From NCBI GenBank assembly GCA_009841115.1, contig VXML01000109.1:102911-141622 (forward strand): DNA of 38,712 nucleotides, in the 5' to 3' direction. The DNA comes from Gemmatimonadota bacterium. Lineage in GTDB: Bacteria > Latescibacterota > UBA2968 > UBA8231. The position numbers and the translations under genes are program-made. Of the stretch, positions 25,201 to 32,686 are shown one piece after another. Within the stretch, counting starts at the first letter, position 1. Every line of letters starts with the position of its first letter. The notes beneath the pieces are model-generated. The model was not told the DNA's origin, did not search any database, and was given only the letters and a program-made list of their open reading frames with translations.

Positions 25201-25363
25201 TGCCCAGATGCTGCAAAGTGGTCGCGTCAGCATGCTCTGGGACGGAACAGACCTGAACGGCCGCAAAGTGCCGCCGGGGCTATACATTTGCCAAGTGAAT
25301 CTCGACACCGATCGGGAAAGCCGCTCAGCGACGCGGACGCGCCTACTCTCCGTCGCCTACTAG
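22259..25363 (+). CDS. large secreted protein with discoidin-like domains and FlgD/CHU_C-type C-terminal domain
   Basis: 1034 residues. Signal peptide 1-34. The region 140-270 is discoidin (F5/8 C)-like: NILDGDPGTYWEPDRND, WWIEVDLGRVVAVDEILLRF. A second similar region lies at about 360-500 (GDYNTNFLHLVW ... VLTVDMGASFFLDAIAVSTS ... EYQIFSQGYPAEV). Residues 520-635 and 640-700 match its two paralogues in this window. The C-terminal domain (933-1034) has APNPFTPNGDGIND, a strand VRIYTLAGRPIW, WDGTDLNGRKVPPGLYICQV and a terminal SVAY. This is a FlgD-like or T9SS type-B-like Ig domain, used elsewhere for sorting to the surface. A spaced repeat Y-x2-L-x4-QG-x3-YF recurs through the protein. Ligand unknown; carbohydrate or matrix binding is an inference. 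Confidence 0.8.
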   Translation: MGYSSKRLVQSLPLFCALAFCLGLLADGRGARAQRNQGYRITNNSIVVEAAEHWRNWQLPVHAVDVLPEGGVQPHYSRQRYNILDDQDTFTRPLTDFRRKKREHAILNIDSTFTLDVKGNVITDRKDNPLYTHFARPGISRVGSNPQAAKNILDGDPGTYWEPDRNDPLDNWWIEVDLGRVVAVDEILLRFVGEELGDPFLRFRVLIAPDQEVILEDAADVDLVRVGGTQAPNRDQRDFSFALEQPRSAPSWRGRLVQVIRIVVTDTRAGRGTEVNEEQWLALDRSDQGDIVYFVKDQQGFEERLDQSRLEEPVETFYDNLPPERRGAKKFFIRERPRLADIEIWGFGDNISPGIVEGGGSLFLSGENFSPGPGFDGDYNTNFLHLVWSPLIERGVLTVDMGASFFLDAIAVSTSGRRRYIDGYIMRGSDGSRDSSGRLKWHRISPREREDNSVDRYEHLFDSYDGVELRFLEMTVVSVDPRRRGGYNTGADIGEYQIFSQGYPAEVVLTSDLIELPAIRNFGRITYDSEVPPGTNLEIRTRSGDLLGKTIRYFDKSGTEITFDAWDGLLGSYKGPIDTSFVPASGWSPWSRTYQQSGDRVTSPGLRKFMQIQVKMETTDRNIAAAINSIDIELVNPVASNIVAELWPPEATVPGRTETFEVFVQSQFIESPVSSRSVGFDEILLVMPPSQDLQLLEVGIQDQAVGAERIFSPSGDPTLFANEDGSQLKLLNSNSDSLWVRLPESLNALVDAPRIYNRLTSEGEQVPVTADGLPLTDAAYGLLEVEEQGDVRYFRRIADAQGEIELSEVSEAAYQDLEADQQGPIRYFRILLGDGAQFPFDAAGDSLDATAYRRLSSSSRGTVVAEGALMRLRFAAPVFVNGTTLEMAVRNTGGGANMAAPWQSVEAGDATALIGSNALSINLPLDAKAVDEFLIAPNPFTPNGDGINDETEIFFSVFKLTAPRQARVRIYTLAGRPIWENAQMLQSGRVSMLWDGTDLNGRKVPPGLYICQVNLDTDRESRSATRTRLLSVAY

Positions 25364-25369
25364 AATTGT

Positions 25370-25398
25370 TTGACAGACAAGCAGTTTTGCCATACTTA
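25370..25398 (+). promoter_or_regulatory. strong sigma70-type promoter of the 893-residue membrane protein gene
   Basis: A perfect TTGACA (25370-25375), 17-base spacer, TACTTA (25393-25398), starting 7 bases after the preceding stop. No terminator is visible between the two genes. Confidence 0.7.
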
Positions 25399-25456
25399 GT
25401 TTGGTCGTGAAGGTATCGTAGTTGTGCATAAGTACCACTGTTCTGAGGAGGTTGTC

Positions 25457-28138
25457 GTGAAGAGAACGAAAAGCACCCGCTCGTTTGTGCTAGCTGTTCT
25501 GGTCCCGTGTTGTCTCCTGTCGCTCCCCCAGCTTGGCACCGCCCAAGAATACGGCTCTCGTCTGGGCACCCTTCAACCAGGCGGCAAGGTTTCCTTCGAG
25601 CCGCAGGGTCCTGGGGTCCTCTTCGGTGCTCTCGATCCGGCCAAGCGGCGGTGGTACGTGCCCCAAGAGCTCTACAACGAGTACCGGTGGAGCCAATGGG
25701 AGTACTCGAACTATGCGCGCCGATACTACCAGCGCTACGTCGATACCCGGCTAGAGGGCGACTACTACTACGACCTCTACGGCAACTTCGTCACGCGCGG
25801 CTGGCTCGTTTTTAACAACTCCCAATCCCAACCCCAGCAGTTCGGGTCCTCGGTCCTCAAAGGTAGCAGGTTCCAAGGCTGGTTCAGTGGGTTGTTGGTC
25901 TCGGCCGACGCCAAGGGCCAGCACCACTACTCGGTGACTATCGGCGATAATATCCGCACCACGCTTACACCTATGACCTTTTCCAAACCCCGCTGGGACG
26001 GCATCCAATTCGACTACGCCGCCGACAAGTACCAAGGCACACTCATCTACTCGCGCCTAAGCCAGCCCGGCGGCAGCACCACTAACGACCTAGAAGTCCT
26101 CGCCACCAACGCCACCTCCATGATCGGCGGGCGCGGCACCGTGCAGGTGGGCGACTTCGCCACCCTAGGCTTGACGGCTGTCAACTCCCACCAATCCAAT
26201 ACTCTTATCAGCGGCTTCAGGGGCAACCCCGTCACCGGCAAACTCACTATCGACCAGAACCAGACGATTTCCTTCATCGAGATCGTGCTGCGCGACGACT
26301 CGCCCGAAGACCAAGTCGGCGGTGCTGCTTTTTTCCCCACTGGCTCCGATATCATCATTACCTACAACGACGGCACCGTGGATCGAGGCAAGGATATCCG
26401 CTTTGAGCCGATCATTGAAGGCGGCTTTATCCGCCAAGGCTTTCTCTCGGCCGATGGCACTGAGGAGATTCGCCTGCGCTACGATTTCGACAGCCCAGCT
26501 TTTGTCAATCGCTCATCTGGTGCCAAGGAGGAAATCAAAAAAGTCGAGTTCCGTCTAGTGCTGGGCAATGACTACCAAGTCTGGATCTCTTCAAGCAACC
26601 AACTCAACATCTCGGATGTCTCGGTGCTTTTATTGGTTGCCCAAGCCGAGGGCAATGTCCAGGACAACACCAACTTGCAGGTCGTCAGCTTCGAGTACGG
26701 GTTGCCCACGGCGACCCAAATCTGGGGGGGCACCCTCGAATTAGAAGAAGTTTTTGGCTTCAACTTCTACGGCGAATACGACTTGAGCTACTCGTATGTC
26801 CAGTACCCCAACGTGTTGCGCAAAAGCCACGCGACCTCTTCGGGCTTGCGCGGCGACCGGGCCGCACCCGCTTGGATGATCAACCTCTCGCGCAACACGT
26901 ATCCCTGGTTTGTCTTCGGCGAGGCCTACAGCATGGATCCGCGTTACAACACCAGGACCTTCACCACGCTGAGCTCTGGCTTCATTGACTACGAGGACGA
27001 GCGCGTCCACGTAGTCGAGCTAGTCGAGGACAACGACGACCAAGACCGCTACCCCGACACCGTGCGCAAGGACTGGCGTGCCGGCGACCAAGAAGTTTAT
27101 CCCGGCTGGGACGAGAACAACGACTTCATTTCCGATTTCAACCAAAACGACAACCGCTTCCTCTCCAACTCCGTACCCGACTACGAAGAGCCTTTCATGC
27201 GCCATAATGTCGATCGCCCCGAGTTTCTCTTCGGCATCGATCTCAACAACAACGTTTGGATTGACCGCTTTGAAAACGACGAGGCACCCGACTACCCCTA
27301 CAAGAAGGACCATCGAGGGTTCAACGTATATGGCGGTATGCACCTGACGCCGGAGGTGCGGCTGATGGCCGGGGTTCTGCGCGAGGACCTCATCTCCTCA
27401 AATCAAAAAAACCGCGTTGACTACGTGCTTTTCACCCTCGACAAGTCCACGCCTAACTGGGGTCGCTTTCGCTTCTTTGAGATGCTCAAGTCAGTCGAGG
27501 ACGACATTCCCGACGACCTCCAGCAGTGGTTGCCCAACGCCAATATCCGCACCGGCGAGTCCACCAAAATTGAGGACCCCCTCATCGCTCCCGATACCTA
27601 TATCAACGCCCTGTGGCTGGGCCATGACTATCAGCGGGGAGGCTTCATCGCCAAGAACTTCCTCAAATACGATACGTATCACCAGCGCCTCGACGAGGAC
27701 CAACGCGCCCCCTTGGGCCTGCGCCAGCGCGACTTTTTCTTTGGCGTCATCAACAAGGTGAGCTATCGCCTCAATCTAGGCCGACTCTGGGTCGAGCCGC
27801 GCTGGAAGAGCGAGTACCGCAAACAGACCATCGACCTGCTTTCTCAGGAAAGACGGACCGAACTTGCCGAGATCGGCGGGTTCCTGCTGGGCTTTCCCAT
27901 GCTCCAGCACACGACCCTACAGCTCGGCTTGGAGTTGACCTTCGTCAACGATTTCGAGCGCGACCTCAACGACTTCAACAGCGTCGTCGGAGCCGCTCAG
28001 TTCACTAATGTATCCGACTATCTGGGGTACAAGCTCACCACGCAGATGGGCATGCGGATAGACCGCCGCAACCCCAAGGGTGACGAATCGGAGACCATCA
28101 CCGAAAGCTTCATCGCCGTTTACGCTGGCCTGCAATAA
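25457..28138 (+). CDS. predicted outer-membrane or surface protein with Asp/Asn-rich calcium-type loops, family unknown
   Basis: 893 residues from GTG 25457, set by GAGGAGG (25445-25451) 5 bases upstream; this start also opens the signal peptide (SFVLAVLVPCCLLSLPQLGTA). The frame can be read 11 codons further up, but without support. The N-terminal part has a Tyr-rich stretch (about 50-105). Alternating strands of Y/F/W and polar residues follow through the protein, as in outer-membrane barrels. Around 524-610 three EF-hand-like or thrombospondin-3-like acidic loops appear: EDNDDQDRYPD (524), DENNDFISDFNQND (552) and DLNNNVWIDRFENDE (595). The last 270 residues are strand-rich and end in FIAVYAGLQ. 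I do not recognise the family. It is followed after 10 bp by the glycosyltransferase gene. Confidence 0.65.
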   Translation: MKRTKSTRSFVLAVLVPCCLLSLPQLGTAQEYGSRLGTLQPGGKVSFEPQGPGVLFGALDPAKRRWYVPQELYNEYRWSQWEYSNYARRYYQRYVDTRLEGDYYYDLYGNFVTRGWLVFNNSQSQPQQFGSSVLKGSRFQGWFSGLLVSADAKGQHHYSVTIGDNIRTTLTPMTFSKPRWDGIQFDYAADKYQGTLIYSRLSQPGGSTTNDLEVLATNATSMIGGRGTVQVGDFATLGLTAVNSHQSNTLISGFRGNPVTGKLTIDQNQTISFIEIVLRDDSPEDQVGGAAFFPTGSDIIITYNDGTVDRGKDIRFEPIIEGGFIRQGFLSADGTEEIRLRYDFDSPAFVNRSSGAKEEIKKVEFRLVLGNDYQVWISSSNQLNISDVSVLLLVAQAEGNVQDNTNLQVVSFEYGLPTATQIWGGTLELEEVFGFNFYGEYDLSYSYVQYPNVLRKSHATSSGLRGDRAAPAWMINLSRNTYPWFVFGEAYSMDPRYNTRTFTTLSSGFIDYEDERVHVVELVEDNDDQDRYPDTVRKDWRAGDQEVYPGWDENNDFISDFNQNDNRFLSNSVPDYEEPFMRHNVDRPEFLFGIDLNNNVWIDRFENDEAPDYPYKKDHRGFNVYGGMHLTPEVRLMAGVLREDLISSNQKNRVDYVLFTLDKSTPNWGRFRFFEMLKSVEDDIPDDLQQWLPNANIRTGESTKIEDPLIAPDTYINALWLGHDYQRGGFIAKNFLKYDTYHQRLDEDQRAPLGLRQRDFFFGVINKVSYRLNLGRLWVEPRWKSEYRKQTIDLLSQERRTELAEIGGFLLGFPMLQHTTLQLGLELTFVNDFERDLNDFNSVVGAAQFTNVSDYLGYKLTTQMGMRIDRRNPKGDESETITESFIAVYAGLQ

Positions 28139-28148
28139 GTTTGGCCTT

Positions 28149-30419
28149 ATGGGCCCGAGCTTTAAGATCGGCCGCCGCGAACTTTGGACCTGTGCCCTTA
28201 TCGTCCTGTTGTCCTTGGGCCTGCGTCTCTTTTACCTGGGTGAACTCTCCACCAGTCCGCTTTTCTCCGTTCCGGTCGTCGATGCCCGGACCTATGTCGA
28301 TGACGCCCGCTACCTCAGCGAAGTCTCCTGGGCTGGGAAACCGACGCCCTTTTGGCAACCGCCGCTCTATCCCTATCTGCTCGGCCTGCTCTTTTCTCTA
28401 AGCGGCGAAAATTACTACCTGCCCCGCCTGCTCCAAGCCCTATTCGGTGCGCTCATCTGTGGGTGCACCTATTTGCTTGGTCTCCGTCTCTTTCCCCCGG
28501 CCGTGGCACTCGGCGCGGGGCTGGTCGCCGCTTTCTATGGCCCACTGATTTATTTCGGCGGTGAATTACTGCCCACTATCCCGGCGCTCCTCCTCGACTT
28601 AGCCCTGCTCCTCTTGCTGCTCACCGCTCCCCTAAAGCAGCGCTGGCCGTGGCTGATCGCCGGGCTCGCACTGGGGCTAGCGGCCTTAGCGGTGTCCAAT
28701 ATTCTTCTTTTTGCGCCGGTATTGCTTGCTTGGCTCTGGTTTTCCCAAGGGAACTTTGTCCAGCGAGGGGCCTTGTTGCTCCTCGGCATCGCGCTGGTCA
28801 TTGCCCCGGTTGCGCTGCGCAATTACTTAGTTGGCGACGACTGGGTTCTCATCTCGCACAACGCCGGCATCAATTTCTACATTGGCAATAACCCAGACTA
28901 CCAGAACACGGTCGATATCCGTCCTGGCAGGGATTGGCTCCAGCTAGCGGAAATGCCCGAACGCGAAGCCGGCATTGAACGCCCATCTGCTAAATCCCGT
29001 TTCTTCTTCGCCCGTGCTTGGGATTTCGCCGCCGACAATCCACTCGACTATGCGTGGCTACAGCTTTACAAGCTCTACCTGTTTTGGCACGGCGACGAAA
29101 TAAAGCGCAATATCGATCCGTATTTCGCTCGCCGCGACTCGGCGCTTTTGTCCGCCCTCTTGTGGAAAAAGGGCGTCGCCTTTCCCTTCGGATTAGTAGC
29201 CCCGTTCGCCCTCTTAGGTCTAGTGCTCTTTGCGCGCACCTCGGCGGGCAAGACCGAGCAAGGGCGTCTCTTTTTGTTATTCACGCTGACGTATGTGGTT
29301 TCGGTGGTACTCTTCTTCGTTACCGCGCGCTACCGACTGCCCGTCGTGCCCTTGCTTCTACTCTACGCCGGTTTCGGGATGTATTCACTGTGGAAAGAAG
29401 CGCAGTACCGCAGCAAGGCTCTGGTGGCCTTGCCCCTGCTGTTGCTCATGGCCAATGTCGGCGCTGGGGCTATGGACGCGGAGGGCGAACCACAGCAGCA
29501 CTTCTGGCTGGGCTATGCGTACGAGCGCAACGGCATGCCGGCCAATGCCATGCGCGAATACAGGTGGGTCCTCAACCAACTTCCCGACCACGACGATGCG
29601 CTCTTGCGCCTAGCGGCCCTCTACGTCGATGAAAAGGAATACCACAAGGCCGTCAATCTCTACAGGCAATATCTGAAGTTCTACCCCGAGGGAGACCGAG
29701 TCCGCTACTTTCTCGGCAATGCCCTGTTGCACATGCGCGACTACGAGGACGCCATCGCCACCTACGCGCAGGTCGCCGAAAAGCGCCCCAACTGGGCGGC
29801 CATTCATGGCCGAATCGGCTACGCTCACGCCATGGCGGGTCAACTCAGCCAAGCAGCCGATGCCTATCGCCGCACCCTAACGCTGCGCCCCGACTCTACC
29901 GTGGTGCGCTACCAGTTGGCTCAGCTCTACGAAACAGAAGGCCAGTTGCAGGCCGCTGCCGCTGAGTACCGCACGCTGCTGGAGCAAGTCCCTACCGAAC
30001 CCGAGTACCGCATCCGCTTAGCCGATCTGCTCGTCGAGGAAGCAACCGCAGGACAAACGACCGCGTTTCTAAAGCCGACGCTCCAGCCCCAGAGGGCCGA
30101 GGCCCTTTTGCGCCAAGCTATCGACCTAGACCCCAACCGCGTCCAAGGCTATTGGAGCATGGGGTTGCTCTTGGCCCGACAGAACCGCTATCCCGAAGCG
30201 CTAGCATTCTTTGAAAAAATTGCCGAACTCGCGCCGCAAGATCCCCAAGTACACGCCTGTCTGGGCAATCTTTACGAGCGCCTCGGCAAAGAAGCGGAAG
30301 CGCAGGAGCACTTTGCTGAATACGACCAACTCAAGCGGAAACGGCGCTTGCAGGACAAGGCAATGGCAGAAGTAGAAAAGAATTTAGAATTGGTGCAGAA
30401 AATACTCGGACAGCGATAG
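28149..30419 (+). CDS. PMT/ArnT-type membrane glycosyltransferase fused to TPR repeats
   Basis: 756 residues from ATG 28149; earlier in-frame starts overlap the preceding gene and lack a membrane-type N-terminus. The N-terminal 430 residues are a GT-C enzyme of the PMT_2 type. A first helix is followed by the periplasmic loop with D45 in VVDARTYVDDA, then FWQPPLYPYLLGLLF (68-82), then about 10 more helices with FYIGNNPDY and RYRLPVVPLLLLYAGFG near the end of the membrane part. Such enzymes transfer sugars from polyprenyl phosphate to lipid A or proteins on the periplasmic side. Residues 447-735 are seven or so TPRs (for example YEDAIATYAQVAEKRPNWAA). The TPRs may recruit acceptors or partners. 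No ribosome site is visible in the 10-bp gap, so coupling to the gene before is likely. Confidence 0.85.
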   Translation: MGPSFKIGRRELWTCALIVLLSLGLRLFYLGELSTSPLFSVPVVDARTYVDDARYLSEVSWAGKPTPFWQPPLYPYLLGLLFSLSGENYYLPRLLQALFGALICGCTYLLGLRLFPPAVALGAGLVAAFYGPLIYFGGELLPTIPALLLDLALLLLLLTAPLKQRWPWLIAGLALGLAALAVSNILLFAPVLLAWLWFSQGNFVQRGALLLLGIALVIAPVALRNYLVGDDWVLISHNAGINFYIGNNPDYQNTVDIRPGRDWLQLAEMPEREAGIERPSAKSRFFFARAWDFAADNPLDYAWLQLYKLYLFWHGDEIKRNIDPYFARRDSALLSALLWKKGVAFPFGLVAPFALLGLVLFARTSAGKTEQGRLFLLFTLTYVVSVVLFFVTARYRLPVVPLLLLYAGFGMYSLWKEAQYRSKALVALPLLLLMANVGAGAMDAEGEPQQHFWLGYAYERNGMPANAMREYRWVLNQLPDHDDALLRLAALYVDEKEYHKAVNLYRQYLKFYPEGDRVRYFLGNALLHMRDYEDAIATYAQVAEKRPNWAAIHGRIGYAHAMAGQLSQAADAYRRTLTLRPDSTVVRYQLAQLYETEGQLQAAAAEYRTLLEQVPTEPEYRIRLADLLVEEATAGQTTAFLKPTLQPQRAEALLRQAIDLDPNRVQGYWSMGLLLARQNRYPEALAFFEKIAELAPQDPQVHACLGNLYERLGKEAEAQEHFAEYDQLKRKRRLQDKAMAEVEKNLELVQKILGQR

Positions 30420-30428
30420 AATCCGCGT

Positions 30429-32546
30429 TTAATACGCCACGCCGACTAGCCGGGACTGACCGTCTTGCTGTGCATCCCCTTCTATCGCCAACCTCACGAT
30501 ATAGAGCCCCGGCGGGACTAGCTGCCCTTGGGCATCGAGTCCGTCCCACGTCTTGTCTTCGTAGCGTCCGTTGCGTTCGGGAGCGTCGTGGATAATGCGG
30601 ATTAACCGACCACTCAAATCGTAAACGGCGATCTCTACCGGGCGAGCAACATCCAACGCGAGCAAGTTATAGTACACTCTGGCCACATCGTTGACCCGAT
30701 CCCCATTGGGGGTGAAGACCGCGGGCACAATCTCCATCCTGTCTAGCAAACGACCTTCGCGCAGCACCGAGGGGCTCAATACTGTAGTACCGGACAGATC
30801 GGCATCGTCGTCTGTGGCCAGCGTTGCTGCATCGCCCGCAACAATGGCTTGGGATATACCCCCCTCTTCGTCGGAAAGCCGGACCGCCGCGGTAAAGTCG
30901 GTGCTATAAGTCAACACCTCGGTCTGAAAGTGGATTTTTATTAGTGCGCCGCCTTCTTGTAGGAAGGGGATCCGCACCGAAAACTTGTCGTCCCCTACCG
31001 CGAGAATTTGGAATTCGTCAACGCGGGTCGTGTCCTCAAGCCCGACAAAGACGCGCTCGGCGACGAGTTGTCCGGTTTCATCCACCAACTCTAGGCGATC
31101 TATGCTCTCTACTCGGGTCGGGGTGAATATCTCTATGGTGTCAAAACCTCGCAGATTGGCCGTCTCCAAGACCGGGCGCACGGCGTACGTAAAATTCGTG
31201 TTTTCGGCTATGCGGACCTCGCGCGGAAAAATCTCGCCGATGACTTCGTCGGCAAAGGGCGGCGTCAGCACCTCAAAACTCAGGGATTTCAACCCCCGGG
31301 CTGCCTCTAGGTCATCGCTCTGAAAAAAAACTTGAAACTGGAAGTACCGATTCGGACTGGGAGAGGCGATAGGAATCCCAGGGCCGTTGGCCGCACTCGC
31401 GGGATAGGGCGTGCTGAAGGGACTCCAGTTGATTAGATCGTCTCTGATGAGGCCGGGGTTCCACTGACGGCCAAGGGCATCGGCCTTGGGCAGCGTCTCG
31501 TACTCAGCTAGTTCCATTTCTTGGGTTGGGTCCTCCAAAGAGAACGGAATCTCCTCGGCGTCGCGCTGAGCGGCTAGCAGCCGCGTGAAGACAAAGGGCG
31601 TGGCGTCGTTTGCCGTGCGGGTGCGAATCTGCAGACGGGAAAACACCTCGGGACCGACGGTTTCTTCTACCCAGCGCATATCGCCCCAGAGCGCGGGCTG
31701 GCCAGCGTCGAATATATCTGAAATGTATTGAGCTTCGGAGAGGAAACCCGTGCCGTACACCTCGAATTCGTCGATCTCAAAGTTGACCGTAGAGGTGGCC
31801 CGCAGGCGCACAAACTGGACGTAGCTGGGCGGATCTATGGTCACATCGACGACGGGATTTTCGTTGTCGGCCTGCAGCAGCAAGGGATCCCAAATCAAAC
31901 TGCCATCGTTAGTCAAGCTGATGCCGTCGTTAGTAAAAAGCTCAAATGCCCGCAGGAAGTCGTTGTGAAAGGGCGTAGTGGGAGATTTATGAACGGTATT
32001 GCGCGGATAGAAGCGGATGCGATTGACGCCAAAACGCCCCCCCAAGTTGAGGATGACCAACGTGCCCAGCGCGTTGAAATTCTTGCGCTCAAACGCCTTC
32101 TTTTCGCCGCCATCCTCGCTAGTGAGCAACTCCTGCAAGGCCAACAGGAGGTCGTTGCGATCGAATATACTGCCACTGGCGACGCTGACGTCGCGCCCGA
32201 AGTCAAAGATGTTGGGCGCATCTATGTTACCACCTCGCGCCACCGTATTGTTGGCGATGTTTTCGCCGTCTTCTATGCGCAGGGGAAAGAGAACACGAGG
32301 GAAATCGGGATGCGCGAATTCGACTAGATTCCCGGGCGCATTGCCCGCTAGCAGGCGGTTGGGGTTGAGGGGCGAACGATATTCCGCGTCGATGACCGCC
32401 ACGGCAGAATTGCCTTCGCCCTGCCAATCCAACTCGCCACCCTCCCCCAAGGTAACGGTTTCGAAGGCGAAAACGGGGACGCAAACGACCGCTAGTAACC
32501 CTGATGCTAGGGCGAAAATGCGCGAAAAATAGCCCGATACACGCAT
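30429..32546 (-). CDS. secreted surface protein with FlgD/CHU_C-type C-terminal domain (paralogue 2)
   Basis: 705 residues. Signal peptide 1-28 (FALASGLLAVVCVPVFAF). Discoidin-like strands include GVNRIRFYPRNT and FVRLRATSTVNFEIDEFEVYGTGF. The segment ADEVIGEIFPREVRIAENTN, followed by FDTIEIFTPTRVESIDRLEL, closely matches the neighbour at 32687-34810. The C-terminal domain (603-705) has FTPNGDRVND, VEIAVYDLSGRLIRII, TWDGLDAQGQLVPPGLYIVR and the end LVGVAY. The gene is convergent with the glycosyltransferase (9 bp between the stops, no terminator seen) and divergent from its own paralogue, so it is oriented opposite to the rest of the surface cluster. GGAG stands 7 bases before the ATG. It contains a run of eight T (coding strand) near 31323-31330. 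Confidence 0.8.
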   Translation of the reverse strand: MRVSGYFSRIFALASGLLAVVCVPVFAFETVTLGEGGELDWQGEGNSAVAVIDAEYRSPLNPNRLLAGNAPGNLVEFAHPDFPRVLFPLRIEDGENIANNTVARGGNIDAPNIFDFGRDVSVASGSIFDRNDLLLALQELLTSEDGGEKKAFERKNFNALGTLVILNLGGRFGVNRIRFYPRNTVHKSPTTPFHNDFLRAFELFTNDGISLTNDGSLIWDPLLLQADNENPVVDVTIDPPSYVQFVRLRATSTVNFEIDEFEVYGTGFLSEAQYISDIFDAGQPALWGDMRWVEETVGPEVFSRLQIRTRTANDATPFVFTRLLAAQRDAEEIPFSLEDPTQEMELAEYETLPKADALGRQWNPGLIRDDLINWSPFSTPYPASAANGPGIPIASPSPNRYFQFQVFFQSDDLEAARGLKSLSFEVLTPPFADEVIGEIFPREVRIAENTNFTYAVRPVLETANLRGFDTIEIFTPTRVESIDRLELVDETGQLVAERVFVGLEDTTRVDEFQILAVGDDKFSVRIPFLQEGGALIKIHFQTEVLTYSTDFTAAVRLSDEEGGISQAIVAGDAATLATDDDADLSGTTVLSPSVLREGRLLDRMEIVPAVFTPNGDRVNDVARVYYNLLALDVARPVEIAVYDLSGRLIRIIHDAPERNGRYEDKTWDGLDAQGQLVPPGLYIVRLAIEGDAQQDGQSRLVGVAY

Positions 32547-32621
32547 GGTAGCACTCCAATGTAACCGAGACGGCGGCGGCTTTTGGCAGCCAGTGCTTGT
32601 AAAATAACTTTTGGAACCGAG

Positions 32622-32650
32622 TTGATATCGCTTTATTTTGCTTATATATA
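32622..32650 (+). promoter_or_regulatory. sigma70-type promoter of the 707-residue surface protein gene
   Basis: TTGATA (32622-32627), 17 bases, TATATA (32645-32650), in an A+T-rich stretch between the two divergent paralogues. GGAAGGA precedes the ATG at 32687. I see no equally good promoter on the minus strand for the other paralogue. Confidence 0.7.
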
Positions 32651-32686
32651 TAAAATCTCGTCCCCCAGTTCAAGGAAGGATGAGCC

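Noticed and set aside
31728..32327. Plus-strand open frame of 199 codons opposite the 705-residue surface protein
   Set aside because: It lies fully inside a well-supported minus-strand gene and has no recognisable features.
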